From: RCIO01 sp040880025
GTDB lineage: Bacteria; Pseudomonadota; Alphaproteobacteria; Rhizobiales; Rhizobiaceae
Length of the DNA: 64,000 bases
Direction of reading: 5' to 3'
Assembly (NCBI GenBank): GCA_040880025.1
Contig: JBBDJD010000012.1
Location: 1-64,000 of the forward strand
This document shows positions 7,586-16,300 of the stretch, piece by piece. Made by a program: the position numbers and the translations under genes. The notes under the pieces are model-generated. The model did not search any database, had not been told where the DNA came from, and saw only the letters and a list, made by a program, of their open reading frames with translations. Position 1 is the stretch's first letter. Each line of letters begins with the position of its first letter.

Positions 7586-9118
7586 ATGGCGGAAGCGGCA
7601 ATCGAGCTTGTCGGCATCAACAAGAGCTTTGGCGCTGTCCGCGCCAACCGCGACATCGACCTCAAGATAGCGAAGGGCACGATCCACGGCATTATCGGCG
7701 AAAACGGCGCCGGCAAGTCGACGCTCATGTCCATTCTTTACGGTTTCTACCAGGCCGACAGCGGTGAGATCAGCGTCGATGGAAAACCGACGTCGATCCA
7801 CACACCCAACGACGCCATCGCCGCCGGCATCGGCATGGTCCATCAGCATTTCATGCTGGTCGACAATTTCACGGTGCTGGAAAACGTCATTCTGGGCGCC
7901 GAGGGCGAGCCGCTGCTACGGACGTCCATCGCGAAGGCCCGCTCCGAACTCGAGCGCCTCGAGCGCGACTACGGACTTGAGGTCGATCCCGACGCGATCA
8001 TCGAGCAATTGCCCGTCGGCCTTCAGCAGCGCGTCGAAATCCTCAAGGCGCTCTATCGCGGCGCCGACATTCTGATCCTCGACGAGCCCACCGGCGTGCT
8101 GACGCCGGCCGAGGCCGACCATCTGTTCCGCATCCTCGCCCAGCTCAAGGACGAGGGCAAAACGGTGGTGATGATCACGCACAAGCTGCGCGAGATCATG
8201 GCCATCACCGACAATGTGTCGGTCATGCGCCAGGGCGAGATGGTCGCCACCCGCAAGACTTCGGAAACGACCGTCGAGGAGCTGGCCGAACTCATGGTCG
8301 GCCGCCGTGTCCTGCTGCGTGTCGAAAAGGGCGAGGCCAAACCCGGTGAGGTCCGCCTGTCCGTCAAGAACATGACGGTCAAGGACTCGCGCGGCGTCAC
8401 CATGGTCAAGGATGTCTCGTTCGACGTGCGGGCCGGTGAGATCGTCGGCATTGCGGGCGTCGCGGGCAACGGCCAGTCGGAATTGCTCGAAACGATTGCC
8501 GGCATCCGCACCGCCGTGTCCGGCACGGTGCTGCTTGGCGGCGAGCCAATGGACATCTCCGGCGCGACCAACCCCGGCGATTTGCGTGACCGGGGCCTCG
8601 CCCACGTGCCGGAAGACCGGCACAATGTCGGCCTCGTGCTGCAGTTCGAGGAGAACGAGAATTCGGTGCTCGGCTATCACGACGAGCCGCAATACCTCAA
8701 AGGTCCTTTCATCGACCGCGAGAAGATCATCGCCGAGGCTGGCGAGAACATGAAGAAATACGATATCCGCCCGGCCAATCCGCATCTCCAGACGGCCAAC
8801 TTCTCCGGCGGCAACCAGCAGAAGATCGTCCTTGCCCGCGAGCTCGAGCAGGATCCGGACGTGCTTATTGTCGGCCAGCCGACACGCGGCGTCGACGTCG
8901 GCGCAATCGAATTCATCCACAAGCGGCTGATCGACATGCGCGACCTGGGCAAGGCCGTGCTGCTCGTCTCGGTCGAGCTCGACGAGATACGCTCGCTGTC
9001 CGACCGTATCCTCGTCATGTTCGACGGCCGCATCGTCGGCGAGCGTGGTCCGGACGCGACCGAGGGCGAACTGGGCCTCCTGATGGCAGGCGTTGAAGCG
9101 CAGGAGGCCGCCGAATGA
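7586..9118 (+). CDS. ABC transporter ATP-binding protein, duplicated (nucleoside/simple sugar type)
   Basis: This is the energising subunit of the BMP-type importer. The 510-residue protein holds two tandem ABC domains, as in RbsA-like ATPases. The first has Walker A GENGAGKST (about 38-46), a degenerate signature (LPVGLQQRVEIL) and Walker B ILILDEPTGVLTP. The second has a degenerate Walker A (GVAGNGQSE), a good signature FSGGNQQKIVLARE and Walker B-like LIVGQPTRGVD; degeneracy of one site is normal for this family. GGAG precedes the start. The last bases contain AGGAGG, which serves as ribosome binding site for the overlapping permease gene. Confidence 0.96.
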   Translation: MAEAAIELVGINKSFGAVRANRDIDLKIAKGTIHGIIGENGAGKSTLMSILYGFYQADSGEISVDGKPTSIHTPNDAIAAGIGMVHQHFMLVDNFTVLENVILGAEGEPLLRTSIAKARSELERLERDYGLEVDPDAIIEQLPVGLQQRVEILKALYRGADILILDEPTGVLTPAEADHLFRILAQLKDEGKTVVMITHKLREIMAITDNVSVMRQGEMVATRKTSETTVEELAELMVGRRVLLRVEKGEAKPGEVRLSVKNMTVKDSRGVTMVKDVSFDVRAGEIVGIAGVAGNGQSELLETIAGIRTAVSGTVLLGGEPMDISGATNPGDLRDRGLAHVPEDRHNVGLVLQFEENENSVLGYHDEPQYLKGPFIDREKIIAEAGENMKKYDIRPANPHLQTANFSGGNQQKIVLARELEQDPDVLIVGQPTRGVDVGAIEFIHKRLIDMRDLGKAVLLVSVELDEIRSLSDRILVMFDGRIVGERGPDATEGELGLLMAGVEAQEAAE

Positions 9119-10257
9119 GTTCGCCACACGCAAAGCTGCCCGCTTGGGCGGATTACGGGCTCGTCCCGGTCGTTAACCTGCTGGTGGCGTTTCTGGTCGC
9201 CGGGCTGGTCGTGCTGCTTGTCGGCGAAAACCCGCTGCGCGCCGCCGGCATCCTGGTCGAAGGCGCGTTCGGACGTGGCGCGAGCATCGCCTATACGCTC
9301 TACTACGCCACCAGCTTCATCTTCACAGGGCTCGCGGTCGCCGTGGCCTTCCATTGCGGCCTGTTCAACATCGGCGGCGAAGGCCAGGCCTATATCGCCG
9401 GCGTGGGTGTCGCGGTGGTCTGCCTGACATTCGACGGCATCCTGCCCTGGTGGCTGACGTTTCCGCTGGCTATCATCGGCGCGGGCGTCGTGGGCGGCTT
9501 CTGGGCGTTCATTCCCGGCATATTGCAGGCCAAGCGCGGCTCCCACATCGTCATCACCACGATCATGTTCAACTTCATCGCCGCCAGCGCGATGGTCTAT
9601 CTGCTGGTCGACGTATTGAAGCCCGCGGGTTCGATGGCGCCGCAGACCCGCACCTTTCTGGAGGGCGGGCAGCTTCCCAAGCTCAACTGGCTGATCGAAC
9701 TGTTTGGCCTGCCCATTCGCTCCTCGCCATTCAACATCACCTTCCTTCTGGCTTTGGTCTGCGCGTATCTGGTCTGGCTGCTGATCTGGCGCACCCGGCT
9801 GGGCTATGAGATCCGCACCCAGGGCCACAGTCCCAAGGCGGCGCGCTACGCGGGTATCGGCGAGGCGCGAATCATCGTCATGACGATGGTCATCTCGGGC
9901 GCCCTTGCGGGCATGATGGCGTTGAACCCGATCATGGGCGATCAGCACCGCGTGCAGCTCGATTTCGTCACCGGCGCCGGCTTCGTCGGCATCGCCGTGG
10001 CGCTGATGGGCCGCTCGCATCCTGTCGGCATCATTCCGGCGGCGATCCTGTTCGGCGCGCTTTATCAGGGCGGCGCGGAACTCTCTTTCGAGATTCCCAC
10101 CATCAGCCGCGACATGATCGTCATCATCCAGGGTCTTGTCATCCTCTTCGCCGGGGCGCTGGAACACATGTTCCGGCCTCAGATAGAGGCGCTGTTCGCG
10201 TCGCTCAGTCCGCGCTCGGTCGGGGTTGAAGCGGCCAAGGGCGAGGAGGGTGCCTGA
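9115..10257 (+). CDS. ABC transporter permease (BMP-type nucleoside importer, first subunit)
   Basis: The 380-residue protein is an integral inner-membrane permease of the BPD_transp_2 family. Around ten hydrophobic segments are visible, beginning at about residues 15-37, and the loop GLFNIGGEGQ, typical for this family, lies near residue 82. Its ATG overlaps the stop of the ATPase gene (ATGA), and the partner permease starts one base after its stop. Together they should form the transmembrane heterodimer for the ATPase. Confidence 0.95.
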   Translation: MSSPHAKLPAWADYGLVPVVNLLVAFLVAGLVVLLVGENPLRAAGILVEGAFGRGASIAYTLYYATSFIFTGLAVAVAFHCGLFNIGGEGQAYIAGVGVAVVCLTFDGILPWWLTFPLAIIGAGVVGGFWAFIPGILQAKRGSHIVITTIMFNFIAASAMVYLLVDVLKPAGSMAPQTRTFLEGGQLPKLNWLIELFGLPIRSSPFNITFLLALVCAYLVWLLIWRTRLGYEIRTQGHSPKAARYAGIGEARIIVMTMVISGALAGMMALNPIMGDQHRVQLDFVTGAGFVGIAVALMGRSHPVGIIPAAILFGALYQGGAELSFEIPTISRDMIVIIQGLVILFAGALEHMFRPQIEALFASLSPRSVGVEAAKGEEGA

Positions 10258-10258
10258 G

Positions 10259-11230
10259 ATGGAATTCTTCAACACCCTGATCCAGGTCCTCGATTCCACC
10301 ATCCGGCTTTCAGTGCCGCTTTTGCTGGCATGTCTGGCCGGTCTTTATTCCGAACGTTCCGGCATTTTTGACATCGGTCTTGAAGGCAAGATGCTGGCCG
10401 GCGCGTTTGCGGCCGGAGCCGCGGCGGCGGTCATGGGCTCCGCATGGGCCGGCCTTGCCATGGGCGTCCTCATCTCGGTCGGCCTGGCGCTTGTCCATGG
10501 CTTCGCTTCGATCACCCATCGCGGCAACCAGATCGTGTCCGGGGTGGCCATCAACTTCATCGCCGCCGGTTCCACCATCATTCTGGGACAGGCCTGGTTC
10601 CACCAGGGCGGGCGCACCCCGTCGCTGACCTCCGACGGCCGCTTCAATTCGATCACCCTGCCTTTCGCCGATGCGCTGCGCGACGTGCCGATCATCGGCC
10701 AGATCTATTCCGAACTCATTTCCGGCCATTCGCTGTTGGTCTATTTCGCCTTCTTTATGGTGCCGTTCACCTGGTGGGTGCTGTTTCGAACCCGCTTCGG
10801 CCTGCGCCTCAGGGCCGTCGGCGAAAACCCCGCCGCAGTCGACACCGCCGGAATTTCGGTTGCCTGGCTCCGCTACCGCGCCGTCATTTGCACCGGTATC
10901 CTGTGCGGCTTCGCCGGCGCCTACCTGGCGCTCGCCATGAACGCCGGCTTCGTCAAGGACATGACGGCCGGCCGGGGCTTCATCGCGCTGGCTGCGCTGA
11001 TCTTCGCCAAATGGAAACCGGTCCCGGCCATGATGGCCTGCCTTCTGTTCGGCTTCCTCGATGCCACAGCGATCCGGCTGGGCGGTACGCCGCTGCCGCT
11101 CATTGGCCGCGTGCCGGTGCAGTTCTTCCAGGCGCTGCCCTACGTGCTCACCGTGGTGCTTTTGGCCGGCTTCATCGGCAAGGCGATCCCGCCGCGCGCC
11201 GGCGGCCAGCCCTATGTGAAGGAGCGTTAG
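10259..11230 (+). CDS. ABC transporter permease (BMP-type nucleoside importer, second subunit)
   Basis: The start ATG at 10259 has GAGGAGGG ten bases upstream, so the product has 323 residues beginning MEFFNTLIQ. It contains the family loop SGIFDIGLEGKMLAGAFA near residue 37 and eight or more membrane segments. It pairs with the preceding permease. A rhizobial palindromic repeat follows the stop, before cdd. Confidence 0.95.
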   Translation: MEFFNTLIQVLDSTIRLSVPLLLACLAGLYSERSGIFDIGLEGKMLAGAFAAGAAAAVMGSAWAGLAMGVLISVGLALVHGFASITHRGNQIVSGVAINFIAAGSTIILGQAWFHQGGRTPSLTSDGRFNSITLPFADALRDVPIIGQIYSELISGHSLLVYFAFFMVPFTWWVLFRTRFGLRLRAVGENPAAVDTAGISVAWLRYRAVICTGILCGFAGAYLALAMNAGFVKDMTAGRGFIALAALIFAKWKPVPAMMACLLFGFLDATAIRLGGTPLPLIGRVPVQFFQALPYVLTVVLLAGFIGKAIPPRAGGQPYVKER

Positions 11231-11232
11231 TC

Positions 11233-11280
11233 GCGCATGATCCCGAAAGTTGGGTTCCGGTTTTCGGACAAGATCGTGCG
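11233..11280. repeat. Rhizobial REP-like palindromic element
   Basis: CGCATGATC at 11233-11241 pairs with GATCGTGCG at 11272-11280 with one mismatch, and inner CGAAA/TTTCG also pairs. The general form (GCATGATC...GAAA...GGTTTTCGGA...GATCATGC) is an abundant intergenic palindrome in Mesorhizobium and relatives, from memory. It sits in the operon between the permease and cdd, where an RNA hairpin could affect transcript stability. Confidence 0.8.
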
Positions 11281-11294
11281 GCGGGAGAATTGGC

Positions 11295-11687
11295 ATGTCG
11301 CATGATCTTTTCCTCGCCGCGCACGAGGCGATGGCCAAATGCCACGCGCCCTATTCCAAATTCCCGGTCGGCGCGGCCATTCGTACGGAGGACGGACGCA
11401 TCTTTACTGGCGCCAACATAGAAAACGCCTCTTATCCCGAAGGCTGGTGCGCCGAGACGACAGCGCTCGCTCACTATGTCATGGGCGGCGGCGGCCGCAT
11501 CACCGAGATCGCCGTGACCGCCGAAAAGATGGCGAAGATCACGCCCTGCGGCGGCTGCCGCCAGCGGCTTGCCGAATTCGCCGGACCGGACGCGAAGCTC
11601 CATCTGTGCGACGAAACGGGCGTCGTTGAAACGCTGACGATGGCCGAAATCCTGCCGCTCGGCTTCCGCGGAGACGTGCTCAAATGA
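11295..11687 (+). CDS. cdd: Cytidine deaminase
   Basis: The enzyme converts cytidine and deoxycytidine to uridine and deoxyuridine. ATG 11295, preceded by GGGAG, gives 130 residues, the normal length of the homotetrameric class. The zinc site is visible: Cys and the proton-shuttle Glu in CAETTAL (around residue 51) and the second pair in PCGGCRQ (around 85-90). NIENASYPEG is the usual substrate-binding segment. Its stop overlaps the start of the phosphorylase gene by four bases, placing it in the salvage operon. Confidence 0.97.
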   Translation: MSHDLFLAAHEAMAKCHAPYSKFPVGAAIRTEDGRIFTGANIENASYPEGWCAETTALAHYVMGGGGRITEIAVTAEKMAKITPCGGCRQRLAEFAGPDAKLHLCDETGVVETLTMAEILPLGFRGDVLK

Positions 11688-12490
11688 AGGAAGCCGCTGC
11701 CCGGCTGGTGGAGGCGCTCAACGGTCTGGCGCCGGAAACCGCATTGGTGCTCGGTTCGGGCCTCGGCGGGTTGGTCGACGCGGTCGAAGACCCCGTCCGC
11801 GTGCCCTACGCCGACCTGCCGGGTTTCCCGAAAAGCGGCGTCACCGGCCATGCCGGAGAAGTCGTTGCCGGCCACCTTTCCGGAGCGCCGGTCCTCATGC
11901 TGTCGGGCCGCGCGCATTATTACGAACACGGCAACCCCGCCGCGATGCGTCCGGCACTTGAAGTCCTGGCCGGCATCGGCGTCAGAAAGCTGATCCTCAC
12001 CAACGCCGCCGGCTCGCTGGAGCCGGCGATGGGGCCTGGCTCCGTCATGCTGATCGAGGATCACATCAATTTTTCCGGAACCAACCCGCTCTTCGGCGAA
12101 CCGTCGGATGCCCGCTTCGTCGGGCTGACCGAGGCTTATGACAGGGCGATGCGCGCCGCGCTTGAAAAGGCGGCGGCCGCCACCGGAACGGCGTTGCACA
12201 AGGGCGTCTATATGTGGTTTTCCGGCCCGTCCTTCGAAACCCCGGCCGAAATCCGGATGGCCCGCATCATGGGCGCTACCGCGGTCGGCATGTCCACGGT
12301 GCCGGAAGTCATCCTTGCCCGCTTTCTCGGCATGCGCGCCGCCGCCTGTTCGGTCATCACCAATCTGGCTGCCGGCATGACGGGCGCGGAACTGTCGCAC
12401 CAGGAAACCAAGGACATGGCGCCGCTCGGCGGCCAGCGGCTGGCGGCGATTCTGAAAGAGGCCTTCCGCTCCGGTCTGGCCGGGGCCTGA
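11684..12490 (+). CDS. punA: Purine nucleoside phosphorylase
   Basis: The enzyme splits purine (deoxy)nucleosides with phosphate to free base and (deoxy)ribose-1-phosphate. The 268 residues match the trimeric PNP class: LGSGLGG at about 20 for phosphate, the GHAGE segment, MLSGRAHYYE, LTNAAGSL and the GMSTVPEV segment that contacts the base and ribose. The trimeric class usually prefers inosine and guanosine; xapA-like specificity cannot be ruled out. It overlaps cdd and lies two bases before deoA. Confidence 0.95.
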   Translation: MKEAAARLVEALNGLAPETALVLGSGLGGLVDAVEDPVRVPYADLPGFPKSGVTGHAGEVVAGHLSGAPVLMLSGRAHYYEHGNPAAMRPALEVLAGIGVRKLILTNAAGSLEPAMGPGSVMLIEDHINFSGTNPLFGEPSDARFVGLTEAYDRAMRAALEKAAAATGTALHKGVYMWFSGPSFETPAEIRMARIMGATAVGMSTVPEVILARFLGMRAAACSVITNLAAGMTGAELSHQETKDMAPLGGQRLAAILKEAFRSGLAGA

Positions 12491-12492
12491 TC

Positions 12493-13806
12493 ATGCTCCC
12501 GCAGGAAATCATTCGCCGGAAGCGCGATGGCGCGGAGCTGTCCGGGGCCGAGATAGCGGCCTTCGTGAAAGGTCTCGCCGACGGCTCATTCACCGAGGGC
12601 CAGGTCGCCGCGCTCGCCATGGCGATGTTCCTCAACGGCATGAAGCGCGACGAGACTGTCGCCCTGACGCTTGCCATGCGCGATTCCGGCGACGTGCTCG
12701 ACTGGTCGGACCTGCCGGGGCCGGTGACCGACAAGCACTCCACCGGCGGCGTCGGCGACAATGTCTCGCTGATGCTTGCCCCCATCGTCGCCGCCTGCGG
12801 CGCTTATGTGCCGATGATCTCCGGCCGTGGCCTGGGCCACACCGGCGGCACGTTGGACAAGATGGATTCCATTCCGGGCTACGCCACGCAGCCCGACAAT
12901 GCGCTGTTTCGCAAGACGGTGCGCGATGCCGGCTGCGCCATCATTGGCCAGACGGCGAGTCTGGCCCCCGCCGACAAGCGCTTCTACGCCATCCGTGACG
13001 TCACCGGCACGGTGGAATCGATCTCGCTGATCACCGCCTCCATCCTCTCCAAGAAGCTTGCGGCGGGTCTGGGCTCGCTGGTGCTCGACGTGAAGTCCGG
13101 CAATGGCGCCTTCATGGCGACGGCGCGCGGCGCGGGCAAGCTGGCCCGCAGCCTGGTCGAGGTCGCAAACGGCGCGGGGCTTCCCACGACCGCGTTGATC
13201 ACCGACATGAATGAGCCGCTGGCGCCCGCCGCCGGCAATGCGGTGGAGGTCGCCAACGCGGTCGAGTTTCTCACCGGCAAGCGCGATCCGCGGCTGGAAT
13301 CGGTCACCTTGTCGCTCGCCGCCGAAATGCTGATGTCGGCCGGCGTCGCAACCTCGATCCGGGAGGCGTCGTCCCTGTCGCACGACGCGCTCGAAAGCGG
13401 CAAGGCGGCGGACGTCTTCGGCCGCATGGTGACCGCGCTGGGCGGCCCGGCCGATTTCGTCGACAACCACGCGAGCCATCTGCCGAAAGCGCGGGTCGAG
13501 TTCGCCGTCAAGGCGGACCGCTCCGGCTTTGTGACCGCGGTCGAGACCCGCGATATCGGCATCGCCGTCGTGTCGCTGGGCGGCGGCCGCACCAACCCCG
13601 GCGAGGATATCGACCATTCGGTGGGCATCACCCGTCTCCTGCGGGTGGGTTCCGACGTCGCGATGGGCGACGCGCTGGCGCTCGTTCATGCGCGCTCGCA
13701 GGCGCAAGCGGAGGAAGCCGCGCGCGCCGTGCTTGCGGCCTATACGATCGGAGAAACGAAGCCTTCGCCCGCCCGTCCGGTTCGTCGGCGCGTGGTCGCG
13801 GAATGA
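12493..13806 (+). CDS. deoA: Thymidine phosphorylase
   Basis: The enzyme releases thymine or uracil from deoxynucleosides to give deoxyribose-1-phosphate. ATG 12493 gives 437 residues, the usual length. Family motifs are in place: KHSTGGVGDNVSL (phosphate binding, near residue 80), SGRGLGHTGGTLDKMDSI and KKLAAGLGSLVLDVKSGNGAF. It closes the run of ABC importer, cdd and punA, so imported nucleosides can be cleaved directly to base and sugar phosphate. Confidence 0.97.
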   Translation: MLPQEIIRRKRDGAELSGAEIAAFVKGLADGSFTEGQVAALAMAMFLNGMKRDETVALTLAMRDSGDVLDWSDLPGPVTDKHSTGGVGDNVSLMLAPIVAACGAYVPMISGRGLGHTGGTLDKMDSIPGYATQPDNALFRKTVRDAGCAIIGQTASLAPADKRFYAIRDVTGTVESISLITASILSKKLAAGLGSLVLDVKSGNGAFMATARGAGKLARSLVEVANGAGLPTTALITDMNEPLAPAAGNAVEVANAVEFLTGKRDPRLESVTLSLAAEMLMSAGVATSIREASSLSHDALESGKAADVFGRMVTALGGPADFVDNHASHLPKARVEFAVKADRSGFVTAVETRDIGIAVVSLGGGRTNPGEDIDHSVGITRLLRVGSDVAMGDALALVHARSQAQAEEAARAVLAAYTIGETKPSPARPVRRRVVAE

Positions 13807-13820
13807 GGCCCTAGCCGACT

Positions 13821-14390
13821 CTACTGCTCCAGCAGCAGTTCGCCATGTTCGACCTTGTAGCCGGCGAGCCGGCTGAGAAAGCTCATGCCGACCAGCGTGC
13901 CTTCCAGGGCGGCGTCGTCGAGCACCACGGTCTGCACGTCTCGCACATGGATGCGGCCTATCTCGATCGTGTCGATCATGGCCGCCGCCGCCCGGGTGCG
14001 GCCATTGGCCGTTCGCACCTCGTACTTGAAGTCGCTCTGGACCAGATTGATGCCAAGCCGGCGCGCCGTGCTGCGGTTGATCGCGACCAGCGTCGCGCCG
14101 GTGTCGATCAGCGCATCGACAGCGCGGCCGTTCAGCCGGAAGTCCGCGCGGTAGTGCCCGCGTTCGTCTGCCTTGAGCTGCACCGATCTGCCCGACCGGC
14201 CGAGCTTTGACGCTTCCGGCTGCACCTTGTTCACGACAATGAGCGGGCGTTCATTCGCGGGTTCCGGCGCGCGCGCCTCGACGGCCGATTTCATCAGATC
14301 GTGAAAGATCTCGGGATTGCTCTGATAGAGGATCGGCACGGAAGCCGAGCTTCCGGCGAAAATGCCCAGGATCAGCAGTTTGCGCAACAT
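13821..14390 (-). CDS. Membrane-anchored retropepsin-like aspartic protease (clan AA, TIGR02281 type)
   Basis: The 189-residue protein has an N-terminal hydrophobic segment (about 4-20) that could be a signal anchor, a polar linker, and a single-domain aspartic protease fold. The active-site motif is ALIDTGATLVA with Asp96. Only one such motif is present, so activity would need a dimer, as in retropepsins. ATG 14390 is preferred to an upstream TTG. It is convergent with deoA and not obviously part of the salvage pathway. The family is common in alphaproteobacteria with unknown targets in the periplasm. Confidence 0.88.
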   Translation of the reverse strand: MLRKLLILGIFAGSSASVPILYQSNPEIFHDLMKSAVEARAPEPANERPLIVVNKVQPEASKLGRSGRSVQLKADERGHYRADFRLNGRAVDALIDTGATLVAINRSTARRLGINLVQSDFKYEVRTANGRTRAAAAMIDTIEIGRIHVRDVQTVVLDDAALEGTLVGMSFLSRLAGYKVEHGELLLEQ

Positions 14391-14490
14391 GGCCAAGCCC
14401 TTTCAAGCGTGTGACCATAGTCGGGACGCTGCTAGTGCGTGGTTAACGTTCTTGCCGCTGAGACATCAAGGTTAAGCAATGGTTTCCGGC

Positions 14491-15120
14491 CTATTTCGTG
14501 CCGTACATGCGGTCGCCCGCATCGCCCAGCCCCGGCACGATATAGCCATGGTCGTTGAGGTGGCTGTCGATCGAGGCGGTGAACACCGGAACGTCGGGAT
14601 GCGCCTTGGTGAAGCGCGCGATGCCTTCAGGCGCCGCCAGCAGGCACAGGAAGCGCAGATTGGTCGCGCCGCGTTCCTTGAGCTTGTCCACTGCCGCGAT
14701 CGACGAATTGCCGGTCGCCAGCATCGGATCGACCACGATGACCAGCCGGTTTTCCAGATCTGCCGGAGCTTTGAAAAAATATTCGACCGCCTGCAGCGTA
14801 TCGGGGTCGCGGTAGAGACCGACATGCGCCACACGCGCTGCCGGAACAAGGTCGAGCATGCCGTCGAGAAGACCGTTACCGGCCCTGAGCACCGACGCGA
14901 ACACAAGCTTCTTGCCTTCCAGGATAGGCGCGTCCATCGGCTCGAGCGGCGTATCGATCATCGTCGTCGTCAGTTCCAGGTCGCGTGTCACCTCGTAACA
15001 GAGCAGCAGAGATATCTCGCGCAGGAGCCGCCGGAAGCTCGCCGTCGAGGTCGCCTTGTTGCGCATGATGGTCAGCTTGTGCTGGACCAGCGGATGGTCG
15101 ACGACGGTGACGCCCTTCAT
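14491..15120 (-). CDS. upp: Uracil phosphoribosyltransferase
   Basis: Upp makes UMP from uracil and PRPP. ATG 15120 follows GGAGAAG and gives 209 residues, the normal size. The PRPP-binding motif VIVVDPMLATGNS is at about 125-137, and FASVLRAGNGL and the C-terminal YIVPGLGDAGDR are standard. It uses the uracil released by the nucleoside phosphorylases encoded to the left. It reads in the same direction as add, which lies upstream, with a gap of about 100 bases. Confidence 0.97.
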   Translation of the reverse strand: MKGVTVVDHPLVQHKLTIMRNKATSTASFRRLLREISLLLCYEVTRDLELTTTMIDTPLEPMDAPILEGKKLVFASVLRAGNGLLDGMLDLVPAARVAHVGLYRDPDTLQAVEYFFKAPADLENRLVIVVDPMLATGNSSIAAVDKLKERGATNLRFLCLLAAPEGIARFTKAHPDVPVFTASIDSHLNDHGYIVPGLGDAGDRMYGTK

Positions 15121-15225
15121 GCAACTTCTCCTCGTTGGCGGCTCGCTCTCGGCCATGCCATCTTAGCGGCGCAGGCGGGGCGTTACACCCGCCGCATTGC
15201 GCGCGATCACAGATTTGTCTCGAAC

Positions 15226-16185
15226 CTACAGTCTGGCCAGCAATGCCTCGCGCGCGTCCTCGTCAACATAGGCAGCCGCGATTGCGGTCTGCGTCACTTC
15301 GAGCAGGTCCTCCGCCGACATGCCGAAATGCAGGGCTGCGACGTCATATTCCATCTTCAGGCTGGTGTGGAAATAGGGTGGATCGTCGGAGCTCAGAGTT
15401 ACGCGGCAGCCTGCATCGCGTAGTTTCGGAAACGGATGGTGGTCGAAGTCCGGAAACACTTTCAGCGCGATATTGGAGACGGGGCAGACTTCCAGCACCA
15501 CGCCCTCGTCCGCGATTCGCCTGACCAGATCGGCGTTCTCGATCGCCCGCACGCCGTGGCCGATGCGCGTGGGCCGGATGTGGTCGAGCGCGTCGCGCAC
15601 GCTTTCCCAGCCGGCCAATTCACCCGCATGCACCGTGATGCCGAGCCCCGCCTCGCGCGCGATGTCGAAGGCGCGCGCGTAGTCCTGCAGATGGCCGAAC
15701 CGCTCCTCGCCCGCCATGCCGTAGCCGGTCACCAGCGGATGCCCGCATTCCACCGCGAAACGGGCGGCGTCCTCCACCGATTCCACGCCGAAATGGCGTA
15801 CCCCGGTGACGATCATCCGCGATTCGATGCCGGTCTCCGCCTTGGCCCGCCGCATGCCTTCGCCCAGTGCATTGGTGTAGGCCTGCGGCGAAAGCCCCGC
15901 TCGCCGCGCGTGGTCGGGCGAGGTGAAGAACTCCGAATAGATCGCCCCGTCGCGCGCCAGGCTGGTCAGATAGTGCTCGGCCAGCAGCGCGTAGTCGTCC
16001 TCGTCGCGGAACAGATTGGCCGAAAAGTCATAGGCGGCCAGGAAGGTCGTGAAATCCTCCCACACGAACACGCCGTCCCTGATGAAGGCGGAGGTATCGG
16101 CGCCGTATTTACGCGCCTGCCGCTCCACCAGCTCCGGCGCGGCCGCCCCCTCGATATGACAGTGCAGTTCGGCCATCGCCACCAT
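15226..16185 (-). CDS. add: Adenosine deaminase (adenosine/adenine deaminase family)
   Basis: The enzyme deaminates adenosine to inosine. ATG 16185 gives 319 residues. Zinc ligands and catalytic residues are visible: HCHIEG near the N-terminus, HAGE with the catalytic Glu in the middle, RIGHGVR, and the C-terminal LSSDDPPYF with the paired Asp. The SDDPPYF form also occurs in adenine deaminases of this superfamily, so adenine as substrate is an alternative. The nearby punA and BMP importer favour a nucleoside salvage role. Confidence 0.9.
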   Translation of the reverse strand: MVAMAELHCHIEGAAAPELVERQARKYGADTSAFIRDGVFVWEDFTTFLAAYDFSANLFRDEDDYALLAEHYLTSLARDGAIYSEFFTSPDHARRAGLSPQAYTNALGEGMRRAKAETGIESRMIVTGVRHFGVESVEDAARFAVECGHPLVTGYGMAGEERFGHLQDYARAFDIAREAGLGITVHAGELAGWESVRDALDHIRPTRIGHGVRAIENADLVRRIADEGVVLEVCPVSNIALKVFPDFDHHPFPKLRDAGCRVTLSSDDPPYFHTSLKMEYDVAALHFGMSAEDLLEVTQTAIAAAYVDEDAREALLARL

Positions 16186-16300
16186 GTTGCGTCCCCTCTT
16201 AACCACTGCGAACGGGCGCGGCCCTTCATCGCGGGTGAGACAATAGCGCCCGCATTTTCAATGGGCTATGGTCCGCCCGGCATTTGACAGGAAATTGGGC

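Noticed and set aside
8677..10302. 541-codon open frame on the minus strand
   Set aside because: It is antisense to the ATPase and permease genes, which have clear motifs, ribosome binding sites and overlaps.
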